Shown: positions 1 through 6,462 of the stretch, piece after piece
How positions within the stretch are numbered: position 1 is the first letter of the stretch
Layout of the letters: each line of letters opens with the position of its first letter
Origin: Bacteroidales bacterium
GTDB lineage: Bacteria; Bacteroidota; Bacteroidia; Bacteroidales; WCHB1-69
Assembly: GCA_017527945.1 (NCBI GenBank)
Contig: JAFXPL010000157.1
Coordinates: forward strand, 1-49,945
DNA length: 49,945 nt
Reading direction: 5' to 3'
Notes under the pieces: model-generated
The model's database searches: none
The model's input: the letters and a program-made list of their open reading frames with translations, nothing else
Told to the model about the DNA's origin: nothing
Position numbers and translations under genes: made by a program

Positions 1-28
1 ATAATTCATAATTCTTAATTCTTAATTT
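1..28. repeat. AATTCTT spacer repeat at the hlyD stop
   Basis: Short tandem copies of AATTCTT/AATTCAT. The adaptor's stop codon (15-17) lies within the tract. Part of a class of locus-specific spacer repeats seen throughout this window. Confidence 0.6.
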
Positions 29-1277
29 CCAACACTTCCGCCTCTCCATACCCGTCATACGACGACGTGATTACCTTCTCCCCGGGCTCCAATCCCTCCA
101 GCACCTCGTAATACTGCGGGTTCTGCCGCCCGATGCGGACCTCGCGCTTCACGGCTTTGGTGCCGTCCTTCGTGACGACGTAGATCCACTTTCCGCCGGT
201 CTTCTGGTAGAAGGCACCGCGCGGGATGAGCACCGCCTCCACCGGCTGGCCTAACTGCAGGTTCAGGTAGAAGGTCTGGCCGGTGCGGATGTTTTCCGGC
301 TGACCGTCGGGGAATTTGAAGTCGGCCTTGAACTTGCCGTCGCGCACCTCGGGATAGACCTTGCGTATCAGCACGTTGCACTTTTCGCCCTGCCGCTCGA
401 AGTCGGCCTCCAGCCCCGCGCTCACCCGGTCGATATAGTGCTCGTCAATCAGGGCTTCGAGCTTGTAGTTGTCCTGGTTGTTGATCTGCCCGACCTTGCT
501 GCCCGCCGCGACAGACTGTCCAAGCACCACATCCACAAGGCCAAGCTCGCCGTCAATCGGGGCTTTGATGGTGAGGTTCTCCTTGCGATGACGTATCATC
601 TGCATGTTGAGCCGCATGTTCTCCAAACTTTCGCGCATCTGCCGGATTTCCACCGAACGGTAGAGGCTGTCCTGCTTGGCGCGGTTCTCGACCAACTTGA
701 GCCGGTCGGTGGCCAACTGGTACTCCTCCTCGGCCTGCAAATACTCCTCCTTCGCGACGAGGTTGTCGTCATAGAGCGACTTTTTCGCCTCGTAGGTGCG
801 TTTTTTGCGGCGCACCTCCATCTGCAGCTGCAGCTTCTCCTGCTGGAGGTTCAGTTTCTGCTGTTCCATGGCGATCATCGTGTTGCGGAGGATGTTCTCC
901 TTTTCGGCGAGGTCGGCCTCGGCGTTGAGAATCTGCATGTCGAGCGCTTCGTTGCTGAGAATCAGGATGATGTCGCCCTCGCGGACGTGCGAGCCCTCCT
1001 CCGTCACAATTTGCTGCACCACACCGCCCTCCAATGGGCTGAGCTGCACAGTGGTCATCGGCACCACCTGCCCGGTGACGCGGATATAGTCGTTGAACTC
1101 GCCGCGCCGCACCTCGCCGACGGTGAGGGTGTCGCCGTTCGTGCGCAGTCGCGAGGCGTTGTCCCGCAGCAGTAGCCACCCGATGAAGACGAGCAGCAGC
1201 GCACCGCCCCAGTAGGGCAGTGCCTTGCGGGTAAAGAGTTTGCGGATTCCTTTGGTTGGTTCTATCTTTCTGTCCAT
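15..1277 (-). CDS. HlyD-family periplasmic adaptor of an efflux system
   Basis: 420 residues. It is likely the periplasmic adaptor joining an inner-membrane pump to a TolC-type channel. Seen: one membrane segment at about residues 20-40 after a basic N-terminus; a first half of a lipoyl-like hairpin near residues 65-110 (LSPLEGGVVQQIV, EGSHVREGD); a long heptad-rich coiled coil at about 115-235; the second lipoyl half at about 237-265 (IKAPIDGELG); then beta-barrel and membrane-proximal domains to the end. The family partner is usually an ABC (MacB-like) or RND pump; it would lie beyond the left edge, since this gene reads leftward. Expression probably depends on the sigma-54-like promoter and paired palindrome at 1393-1499. 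The stop codon sits inside an AATTCTT spacer repeat, so the last residues (EIKN) are partly repeat-encoded. Family assignment is firm; substrate is unknown. Confidence 0.93.
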   Translation of the reverse strand: MDRKIEPTKGIRKLFTRKALPYWGGALLLVFIGWLLLRDNASRLRTNGDTLTVGEVRRGEFNDYIRVTGQVVPMTTVQLSPLEGGVVQQIVTEEGSHVREGDIILILSNEALDMQILNAEADLAEKENILRNTMIAMEQQKLNLQQEKLQLQMEVRRKKRTYEAKKSLYDDNLVAKEEYLQAEEEYQLATDRLKLVENRAKQDSLYRSVEIRQMRESLENMRLNMQMIRHRKENLTIKAPIDGELGLVDVVLGQSVAAGSKVGQINNQDNYKLEALIDEHYIDRVSAGLEADFERQGEKCNVLIRKVYPEVRDGKFKADFKFPDGQPENIRTGQTFYLNLQLGQPVEAVLIPRGAFYQKTGGKWIYVVTKDGTKAVKREVRIGRQNPQYYEVLEGLEPGEKVITSSYDGYGEAEVLEIKN

Positions 1278-1300
1278 ATCTTTTCGGTTTTTGGTGTTTT

Positions 1301-1364
1301 CCCCACACTGCGCTGCGCTTGTGTGGGGTTAATTGCACTGCGTGCGTTCAGCCTCTCCGAGGCT
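1301..1364. repeat. Two hairpins in the hlyD leader, REP-like
   Basis: CCCCACAC (1301-1308) pairs perfectly with GTGTGGGG (1321-1328) around a GC-rich loop, and AGCCTC (1350-1355) pairs with GAGGCT (1359-1364) around TCC. Both fall in the presumed 5' untranslated leader of the adaptor gene, downstream of its -12 element. They look like an interspersed palindromic element, but copy number cannot be checked here. Confidence 0.45.
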
Positions 1365-1392
1365 GGTCGTGGGTTCGGTACCGTAAGAGGAT

Positions 1393-1407
1393 GCCAAAAG
1401 GATGCCA
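1393..1407 (-). promoter_or_regulatory. Candidate sigma-54 (-24/-12) promoter of the hlyD gene
   Basis: On the minus strand TGGCAT (1407-1402), five bases, then TGGC (1396-1393). This keeps the GG-N10-GC spacing of sigma-54 promoters; the -12 box TGGC differs from TTGC by one base. The divergence point of the case is context: paired palindromes lie 54 bp upstream and an NtrC-type regulator is encoded nearby. The start of transcription would fall near 1382, giving a leader of roughly 105 bases. Confidence 0.55.
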
Positions 1408-1460
1408 AAGTCGTAACATGCTGGTTGTGAGATGTTCGGCGAATGTTGGCGCATGGAGGG

Positions 1461-1499
1461 TGTAAGAAAATCTTACAGTGGGTGTAAGGGATGTTTACA
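1461..1499. promoter_or_regulatory. Paired palindromic operator upstream of hlyD
   Basis: Box 1 TGTAAGAAAATCTTACA (1461-1477) is a perfect inverted repeat with three central bases; box 2 TGTAAGGGATGTTTACA (1483-1499) is a degenerate copy. Centres are 22 bp apart, about two helical turns, so bound dimers would lie on one face. Box 1 is identical to the box at 5566-5582 upstream of tolC. Inferred to be the enhancer site of the response regulator encoded at 6459-7793. Confidence 0.7.
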
Positions 1500-1560
1500 G
1501 GACTGAAAAAAACCTGTATTTTCTCCGCCAACACGGAGGCGCGAGTCGCTACATGTACTT

Positions 1561-1953
1561 TTATGCCTCGTGAGCGTATATGTCGCCGAAATGATACTCG
1601 ACAAACAGAATCTGGAACACGCTGCCATCTCTATAGCCAAGAAAAACGTGGTTTTTTCCAGTTGCTCTCAATACAATAAGTTTTCTTAATCCAGACGGAA
1701 CACACCGCAAAGCTTTCTGGGTGAGACGATGAACATCTATGATCTCGGAACCGAAACCATGCCGTTGGGTGGTTCTGATTTCATCCCACGTCATGCTACA
1801 GAATGACTTTAGATGGTGGATATAGTCAATGAAGAATTTAGAATCATTACGAGCCGTCACATAACTTACATCACGGATTTCGGAGAATCCAAAAACGACT
1901 TTCTGACGATCATTATGTTCGTTGGGCTTCTGAATCAGGTTGTTAGTTTTCAA
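1561..1953 (-). CDS. Small protein, candidate toxin partner of a Panacea antitoxin
   Basis: 130 residues from a TTG start at 1953; no in-frame ATG is available early, and the start overlaps the end of the upstream antitoxin by 11 bp, which argues for translational coupling. I do not recognise the family by name. Visible: a central segment with MTWDEIRTTQRHG, then a hydrophobic strand pattern (KLIVLRATG) followed by VFLGYRDGSVFQILFVE near the C-terminus, the look of a small alpha/beta fold with a final beta hairpin. Panacea-domain antitoxins are known to sit next to many unrelated small toxins, so toxin function is inferred from neighbourhood only. A weak hairpin (CTCCG/CGGAG, 1523-1538) and a T-run on the minus strand lie just downstream and could act as terminator. 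Confidence 0.55.
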   Translation of the reverse strand: MKTNNLIQKPNEHNDRQKVVFGFSEIRDVSYVTARNDSKFFIDYIHHLKSFCSMTWDEIRTTQRHGFGSEIIDVHRLTQKALRCVPSGLRKLIVLRATGKNHVFLGYRDGSVFQILFVEYHFGDIYAHEA

Positions 1954-2404
1954 AATATTGTGTTTTGAAATACGATTTCAGGGTTTCCACAGGGATTACA
2001 CTGCCCCGGTCATGAGGACTGACGCTCAACCAGGGACGTTCTGTATGTGTTTTGTTCATCAGACCTATGGCTGAAAATTCCCTATAAGCGTCAAATACTT
2101 GATAGAAAAGGGATTCTTCCTTGTCTCCCAAAACAACAACATCGTCGCAAACAGGCAGACTTGTGGCACCGTATGGTTGGAAATAGTCATAAACGACTGG
2201 CACAACCGGACCGTATATCCATGCCTCCACAGACTCGTCAAATAAAGGTGTGTCGAAGGCGGCCAGGTGGTAACCCTGCTGATAATACAACAGTTTCTGC
2301 AACTTGAGATTGGTGATGTTGTCACCGCCGTTGGCTATGTCGTCATCCGCCATCTTGATCAGTTTCTTCGCAATGTCAATAGCTTTGTATGCCATATCTT
2401 CCAT
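1943..2404 (-). CDS. Panacea-domain (DUF4065, SocA-like) protein, candidate antitoxin
   Basis: 153 residues from the ATG at 2404; a second ATG at 2395 (MAYKAID...) is equally possible and has GGAAG just before it. Seen: N-terminal helix AIDIAKKLIK, then LKLQKLLYYQQGYHLA and the acidic-aromatic stretch SVEAWIYGPVVPVVYDYF, which together are the hallmark of the GepA/SocA/Panacea family. Members include antitoxins of widely varying toxins and proteolytic adaptors. A perfect -7 box (2416-2423) is so close that the mRNA would start only a few bases before the ATG at 2404, nearly leaderless. The longer open frame upstream (to 2569) lies before the promoter and is not used. First gene of a two-gene operon with the candidate toxin. 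Confidence 0.85.
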   Translation of the reverse strand: MEDMAYKAIDIAKKLIKMADDDIANGGDNITNLKLQKLLYYQQGYHLAAFDTPLFDESVEAWIYGPVVPVVYDYFQPYGATSLPVCDDVVVLGDKEESLFYQVFDAYREFSAIGLMNKTHTERPWLSVSPHDRGSVIPVETLKSYFKTQYFEN

Positions 2405-2415
2405 TTTTGTCGCGG

Positions 2416-2423
2416 CAAAAATA
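2416..2423 (-). promoter_or_regulatory. Bacteroidetes -7 box of the toxin-antitoxin operon
   Basis: TATTTTTG on the minus strand fits TAnnTTTG exactly. Initiation would be about 5-8 bases downstream, almost at the antitoxin ATG (2404). Confidence 0.6.
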
Positions 2424-2588
2424 CAACAATTTTCCGAAAAGCCAGTCCCTCGCGACCCGATTTTTTCCAAAAAAGTGACTAACTGTTTGTTTTCCGATGT
2501 TTTTCTGCCATTATCGTGTGTTTTTCTGTATGTGTGCAAAGAAAAATGTCGTGCACTTTTTTCGGGCAAGACTGAATGAAAAAAATTC

Positions 2589-2596
2589 TATCTTTG
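2589..2596 (+). promoter_or_regulatory. Bacteroidetes -7 box driving the structured leader
   Basis: TATCTTTG fits TAnnTTTG. Transcription would begin near 2602, right at the first hairpin of the structured leader, about 270 bases before the first gene (2871). Confidence 0.6.
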
Positions 2597-2599
2597 CCT

Positions 2600-2870
2600 C
2601 GCCAACCCGGAAGTGCGATTTGCCCAACGGTTGGCGAAATTTTTATTGAAATTAAACGAAGCGTTATGCTCGTCTTGCTATCGGAAACGTGAGAAATTTC
2701 CAGAATTGTAACGCAAGAGAGTGTAAAGGTTCGCGCGTATAGCGTGGGCTGATTATTACATTCTCCGTTACAAGGTAATTCTCACGACCTCCGATAGAAG
2801 AAGTGGTATGTCAGTGCCACGCTTCTTGTGTATTAGATGCTCTTGGGGTGCTGGGGAGCGGTTAGCGACA
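2600..2870 (+). ncRNA. Long structured 5' leader RNA, possible cis-regulatory element or small RNA
   Basis: No coding potential before the ATG at 2871. Pairings seen: hairpin CGCCAACC (2600-2607) with GGTTGGCG (2629-2636); then one long interrupted stem made of CTATCGGA (2678-2685) with TCCGATAG (2790-2797), CGTGAGAA (2688-2695) with TTCTCACG (2779-2786), TTGTAACG (2706-2713) with CGTTACAA (2766-2773), and GAGAGTGTAA (2717-2726) with TTACATTCTC (2756-2765, one G-U). The apical loop (2727-2755) holds CGC-GTATA-GCG (2734-2744) and GGGCTGATTA. A third hairpin AAGAAG (2798-2803) with CTTCTT (2822-2827) follows, whose first bases could instead extend the main stem by CTT/AAG. Identity with a known RNA family is untested; function unknown. 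Confidence 0.6.
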
Positions 2871-3458
2871 ATGAGAAAACTGTTTGTAGTAATTATTGCA
2901 TTTTTTGTTTCCGTAACATCTTTTGCACAAAACGATGTGACAACATTTCTTGGGATTCCTGTGGATGGAACAAAATCAGCTATGATTCAAAAGTTGAAAG
3001 CGAAAGGGTTCACTTACGATGCAACGTATGACATGCTGGAAGGTGAATTCAATGGTAGGGACGTAGAAGTGCTTATTGTGACAGAAAACAACAAAGTTTA
3101 TCGAATTTGTTTGATTGACAAGAATGAACTCTCAGAATCTCAGATAAAGATTCGATTCAACACGTTGTGTCGTCAATTTGAGAAAAATGAAAAGTATCTC
3201 CCTGTTAATGATGGTCAAGAAATAGATGAAAAAGAAGACATTTCTTACGAAATGTTAGTTCATAACAAAGAATATCAAGCAGCATTTTATCAATTAGGTC
3301 CAGGAGGTGTTGAGTCATTATATAACAAGTCATTAGAGGAAATGGAACAACTATCTTATAAAATTGTATGGTTTACTATCTCAGAAAGATATGGAAAATA
3401 TGTCATTGCAATGTACTATGACAACTACAAAAACCAAGCCAACGGTGAGGATTTATAG
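2871..3458 (+). CDS. Secreted protein of unknown function
   Basis: 195 residues from the ATG at 2871, which gives a clean signal peptide (MRKLFVVIIAFFVSVTSFA-Q). The frame is open 21 codons further upstream, but that part runs through the structured leader and puts the signal peptide inside the protein, so it is rejected. The mature part has mixed alpha/beta character with no catalytic motif I recognise; it begins VTTFLGIPVDGTKSAMIQKL, a pattern seen in small Bacteroidales periplasmic proteins of unknown role. The gene is clearly AT-richer than the tolC and regulator genes nearby, suggesting transfer. Only 27 bases separate it from the barrel gene downstream, so the two are likely one operon under the structured leader. 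Confidence 0.8.
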   Translation: MRKLFVVIIAFFVSVTSFAQNDVTTFLGIPVDGTKSAMIQKLKAKGFTYDATYDMLEGEFNGRDVEVLIVTENNKVYRICLIDKNELSESQIKIRFNTLCRQFEKNEKYLPVNDGQEIDEKEDISYEMLVHNKEYQAAFYQLGPGGVESLYNKSLEEMEQLSYKIVWFTISERYGKYVIAMYYDNYKNQANGEDL

Positions 3459-3485
3459 AATTAATCATTAAACAATGCGATTATT

Positions 3486-3977
3486 ATGAAAAAAATTCTT
3501 ATTTTTGTCTTATTATCATTTTCGGTATCTATTTCCTCAGCACAGAAAACATGGTTTATTGGAGGCACAGCAAGCATTGGTTATCTTAATTATTTCAATT
3601 TTGCCTTAGAACCACAATTTGGTTATGAATTTACAGATCGATTTGCCATTGGAACAGGTATAGGTTTGACGGTAACTGCAGACGATTACTATACTGATGT
3701 CATTGGTATAGCCGAGCCATTTTTACGATTTTGCTTGTGGCACAATGATAGAATCTTTATAGACTTGAAAGCTACAGGAGGCTTTGGATTTACCGATGAA
3801 CTTGTTCTATGCCAAGTCGGAATACGGCCGAGTTTACGTTTTCGTATTAACGATCATTGGGATATATCTGCTGATTTAGGATTGTTTGGAGCGAGATACA
3901 CATATTTAGACGGTTGGCGACCAGAATTTGGTGTCAATGCGGTGAGTGCAGCATTTTGGTTTGCTTATCGCTTTTAA
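3486..3977 (+). CDS. Small outer-membrane beta-barrel-like protein
   Basis: 163 residues with a signal peptide (MKKILIFVLLSFSVSISSA-Q) and alternating hydrophobic/polar strands such as FALEPQFGYEFTDRFAIGTGIG and AFWFAYRF at the end; a terminal aromatic residue (F) is typical of outer-membrane barrels. The size suggests eight strands, like OmpX/OmpW-type proteins. Second gene after the unknown secreted protein; AT-rich like it. Role unknown. Confidence 0.82.
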   Translation: MKKILIFVLLSFSVSISSAQKTWFIGGTASIGYLNYFNFALEPQFGYEFTDRFAIGTGIGLTVTADDYYTDVIGIAEPFLRFCLWHNDRIFIDLKATGGFGFTDELVLCQVGIRPSLRFRINDHWDISADLGLFGARYTYLDGWRPEFGVNAVSAAFWFAYRF

Positions 3978-4080
3978 CATTTCCATTTGGTTTTACTGCG
4001 TGCCTCGCCCCCGTGAGCCGAAACATCTTCTCTGTAATGAGGTGTCAAATGAAAAAAACGACGCCGGGAAGCATCGGCCC

Positions 4081-4126
4081 CAATTTTCAATTCTCAATTC
4101 TCAATTCTCAATTCACCATTCACCAA
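4081..4126. repeat. AATTCTC spacer repeat at the tolC stop
   Basis: Tandem TCAATTC units between two convergent genes. The tolC stop (4094-4096) lies inside the tract, so its C-terminal residues (LRIEN) are repeat-encoded. Confidence 0.65.
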
Positions 4127-5443
4127 CCCGAAATAATACCTCACCACCCACGTCTTCAGGAACAGCTGCAGCCTTGCGTTGAGCAGGTCGGCGGTGGAGG
4201 AGAGGTGGTTGTCGGCGACCGTACGGTATTCGAGGGCGGAGAGGAGGCCCTGCTCGAACTGGCGCGTGCTCATCGCGTAGAGCTGCTGCTGCAGGGCGGC
4301 GTGCCGCTCGGCCTGGCGCAGGGCAGCGGCGGCCCCATCGCGGTCGGCAAGGGCACGGCGAACCTCAGCCTCCACGCCCTGTCGCGTCTGCATGTAGCGG
4401 GCCTCCGCACGGTCGCAGTCGTTGCGCCGACGTGCGATTTCCGTCTGCCGCGACAATCGGTCGTAAATCGGGATGCTCAACGACAACTGCACGTACTCGC
4501 CGCCGTTGTCGGAGAGCTGCCGCCAGTAGGGGACCGGCACATAGCCCGCCCGACCCGGATAGGTGAAATAGGTCGAGGACCAGCCGCCGTACAGCGACAG
4601 CGACGGCAGCAGCTGCCACTTCGCGGTCTTGAGGGCGAGCCGAGCGGTCTGCCGCTCATTTTCGGCTATGATTACGGCCGGCAGACGCTCCGCCGCCCTA
4701 CCCGCCTCCATTGCGAGCATTCCATCCGACAACGTTGTGTCCACCTCTACGTCGGTGACGGAAAACAGCTGGTCTGTCGGATACAACATAATGTCCTTCA
4801 AGGTGATATAGGCGTTTTGAAGCTGGTTTTCACAGACGGTGAGCTTGTAGCGGCGGTCGGAAAGGTCGGCCTCCATCTGCAGGACGTTCGCCTGCGACTT
4901 CTGCCCCAACTCCGCCTGTCTCTGCGCAAGCCGCAAGGCCGTCTCCGCCGTCTCCGTCTGCGCCTGTATTGTTTTCAGCAACTCCGTGTAATAAAGCACG
5001 TTGCAGTAGGCTTCCATCGTGGCGAGACGAATGCGGTCTTCGCTCTGCTGGATTCTCGTCACGCCCGTCGACTCTGCCAGTTTCGTGATTTTCAAGTTGT
5101 TGACTGCTCTGAATCCGTTGAAGAGGGTGATGCCGGCGGAGAGGCTGTAACCATTGTGGAAAGAGGTGGTGGTGCTATAAGTGTTCGTTTCGGGGTCGAT
5201 GGAGCGGCCGAAGTTGGAGTAGGCGTAAACGTCGCCGCTGACGGACGGGGTGAAGGCGTTGAGGATGGCGTTGCGGCGGGCCAGCTGCGCGTCGCCGAGG
5301 TCGGCCTGCAGCACGCGCAGCTCCGCCGAATGCGCCAGGGCGTAACGCACACAGTCGCGCAGGGTCATCATCGCCGTGTCCTGCGCGTTCGCCGCCCCGA
5401 ACAAGAGTGTCATCAATAGGGTTATCGTCATTCTTCTTGCCAT
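4094..5443 (-). CDS. TolC-family outer-membrane efflux channel
   Basis: 449 residues from the ATG at 5443, chosen because it gives the signal peptide MARRMTITLLMTLLFGAANA-Q; the frame extends upstream to 5557 but passes through the promoter and a hairpin. Family features: N-terminal TLRDCVRYALAHSAELRV, two similar halves of long helices, barrel strands around FTPSVSGDVYAYSNFG and LSLYGGWSSTYF, and a C-terminal helix with FEQGLLSALEYRTVADN. It would form the trimeric exit duct for the HlyD-type adaptor encoded at 15-1277. It is preceded by the kinase/regulator pair and by the same operator found upstream of the adaptor, so co-regulation is likely. Confidence 0.93.
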   Translation of the reverse strand: MARRMTITLLMTLLFGAANAQDTAMMTLRDCVRYALAHSAELRVLQADLGDAQLARRNAILNAFTPSVSGDVYAYSNFGRSIDPETNTYSTTTSFHNGYSLSAGITLFNGFRAVNNLKITKLAESTGVTRIQQSEDRIRLATMEAYCNVLYYTELLKTIQAQTETAETALRLAQRQAELGQKSQANVLQMEADLSDRRYKLTVCENQLQNAYITLKDIMLYPTDQLFSVTDVEVDTTLSDGMLAMEAGRAAERLPAVIIAENERQTARLALKTAKWQLLPSLSLYGGWSSTYFTYPGRAGYVPVPYWRQLSDNGGEYVQLSLSIPIYDRLSRQTEIARRRNDCDRAEARYMQTRQGVEAEVRRALADRDGAAAALRQAERHAALQQQLYAMSTRQFEQGLLSALEYRTVADNHLSSTADLLNARLQLFLKTWVVRYYFGLVNGELRIEN

Positions 5444-5463
5444 ACTTTCTCGTTTTTGCCGTT

Positions 5464-5491
5464 GTAGAGACGCCATGTATTGCGTCTCTAC
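5464..5491. repeat. REP-like palindrome GTAGAGACGC
   Basis: GTAGAGACGC (5464-5473) and GCGTCTCTAC (5482-5491) form a perfect 10-bp stem around eight bases, between the tolC promoter and its ATG. It is probably an interspersed palindromic element; genome copy number was not testable here. Confidence 0.5.
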
Positions 5492-5496
5492 GGTTT

Positions 5497-5512
5497 GACG
5501 AAAAACATGCCA
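5497..5512 (-). promoter_or_regulatory. Candidate sigma-54-type promoter of tolC
   Basis: On the minus strand TTTTGGCATG supplies the -24 box TGGCAT (5512-5507). The -12 region reads TCGT where TTGC is expected, so it is weak. It is listed because the whole stretch from this box up to the palindrome aligns without gaps with the hlyD promoter region. Confidence 0.45.
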
Positions 5513-5565
5513 AAACTGTAATGTGCTGATTGTGAAATGGTCAGCGAAAGAAGACAAAAGGAAAG

Positions 5566-5602
5566 TGTAAGAAAATCTTACAGCGTGTAAGAGAATTTTA
5601 CA
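5566..5602. promoter_or_regulatory. Paired palindromic operator upstream of tolC
   Basis: TGTAAGAAAATCTTACA (5566-5582, perfect inverted repeat) and TGTAAGAGAATTTTACA (5586-5602), centres 20 bp apart, immediately after the kinase stop codon. The inner box begins 54 bp upstream of the TGGCAT -24 element, exactly as at hlyD. Inferred binding site of the adjacent NtrC-type regulator. Confidence 0.72.
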
Positions 5603-5604
5603 AA

Positions 5605-6462
5605 TCAGGCGAACACCAGCGCGAAAACCGTACGGGTAGCGTCGCTTTGGACGAGCTGGATGGTGCCGTGGTGCGCGGCCATGATGCGGCGCGAAAGGCT
5701 CAGCCCCACCCCAGTACCGTTAGACTTGGTGGTGAAGAACGGCACAAAGATTTCCTCCTGCTTGCGGAGCGGAATCGGCTGCCCGTTATTGCGAACCCTG
5801 ATCACAGTGCGCTCCTCCATATCGAGCTCAGAAGAGATGTCGATAGCGGTGGCACCAGCTTCTATCGCGTTCTTTATCAGATTATTAAACACATGCATAA
5901 TCTGTCCTTCATCGACATAGACCAGCAGGTCGGGCACGGTGGCGCGGTAAGTCAATGCCACGCCTTGCCCGCGGGTGTTGGCACCGTTGAGCTGAATCAC
6001 TCTGCTGACGAGATCATCCACCATAACGGACTTGAAGACCGGCGGTTCCGTCTTGGTGAAAGTGCGGTAGGACTCGACGAAACGTATGAGCTCCTTGGAG
6101 GATGCGGAGATGGTTGCAAGTCCCGCCTTGGTGTCTAAGCGGTCGTCTTTGGACAAGGCGTCACTCAAGGCGGCGATAGGGGTGACCGTGTTCATGATCT
6201 CATGCGTGATGACACGGAAAAGCTTGTTCCACGAAATAGCCTCATTCCGAATGGTTTTCCGATCCATGATGCCGCGCAAACGGTTGAGTTCTCGGTTCAG
6301 GGCAGAATTTTCCCGGAAACGGAAGTTCGTGTCGCCATCCTCCAATGCGTCCATCAGGAAAGCGACTTTCTCCACATTGCGCCGCGACATCCACCATGCC
6401 GCAGCCAACGCGGATAGCAGACCCGCTGCCACCACAACAACTATCCAAATCCCAGTACTCAT
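5605..6462 (-). CDS. Short membrane histidine kinase without a sensor domain
   Basis: 285 residues. One membrane helix at about residues 4-25, a short linker, then the H-box FRVITHEIMNTVTPI (phosphorylated His near residue 87), N-box FNNLIKNAIEA, a degenerate G1 box (VRNNGQPI instead of DxGxG), F-box IFVPFFTTK and G2 box GTGVGLSLS. HEIMN-type H-boxes mark the NtrY-like kinases. There is no periplasmic loop, PAS or HAMP domain large enough to recognise, so input must come through the membrane helix, the linker or a partner. The start overlaps the regulator stop by 4 bp (ATGA), so the two are translationally coupled. The likely output is control of tolC and hlyD through the paired palindromes. 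Confidence 0.93.
   Translation of the reverse strand: MSTGIWIVVVVAAGLLSALAAAWWMSRRNVEKVAFLMDALEDGDTNFRFRENSALNRELNRLRGIMDRKTIRNEAISWNKLFRVITHEIMNTVTPIAALSDALSKDDRLDTKAGLATISASSKELIRFVESYRTFTKTEPPVFKSVMVDDLVSRVIQLNGANTRGQGVALTYRATVPDLLVYVDEGQIMHVFNNLIKNAIEAGATAIDISSELDMEERTVIRVRNNGQPIPLRKQEEIFVPFFTTKSNGTGVGLSLSRRIMAAHHGTIQLVQSDATRTVFALVFA

Noticed and set aside
2680..2760. Hammerhead-like core (GAAAC and CTGA words) in the leader RNA
   Set aside because: CTGATTA does not match CTGATGA and the three-stem geometry is absent; the structure is one long interrupted stem.
2808..2870. Upstream extension of the secreted-protein gene
   Set aside because: It covers hairpins of the structured leader and would bury the signal peptide 21 residues inside the protein.
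3914..5419. Plus-strand open frame of 501 codons opposite tolC
   Set aside because: Antisense shadow; no domain, and it runs through the AATTCTC repeat.
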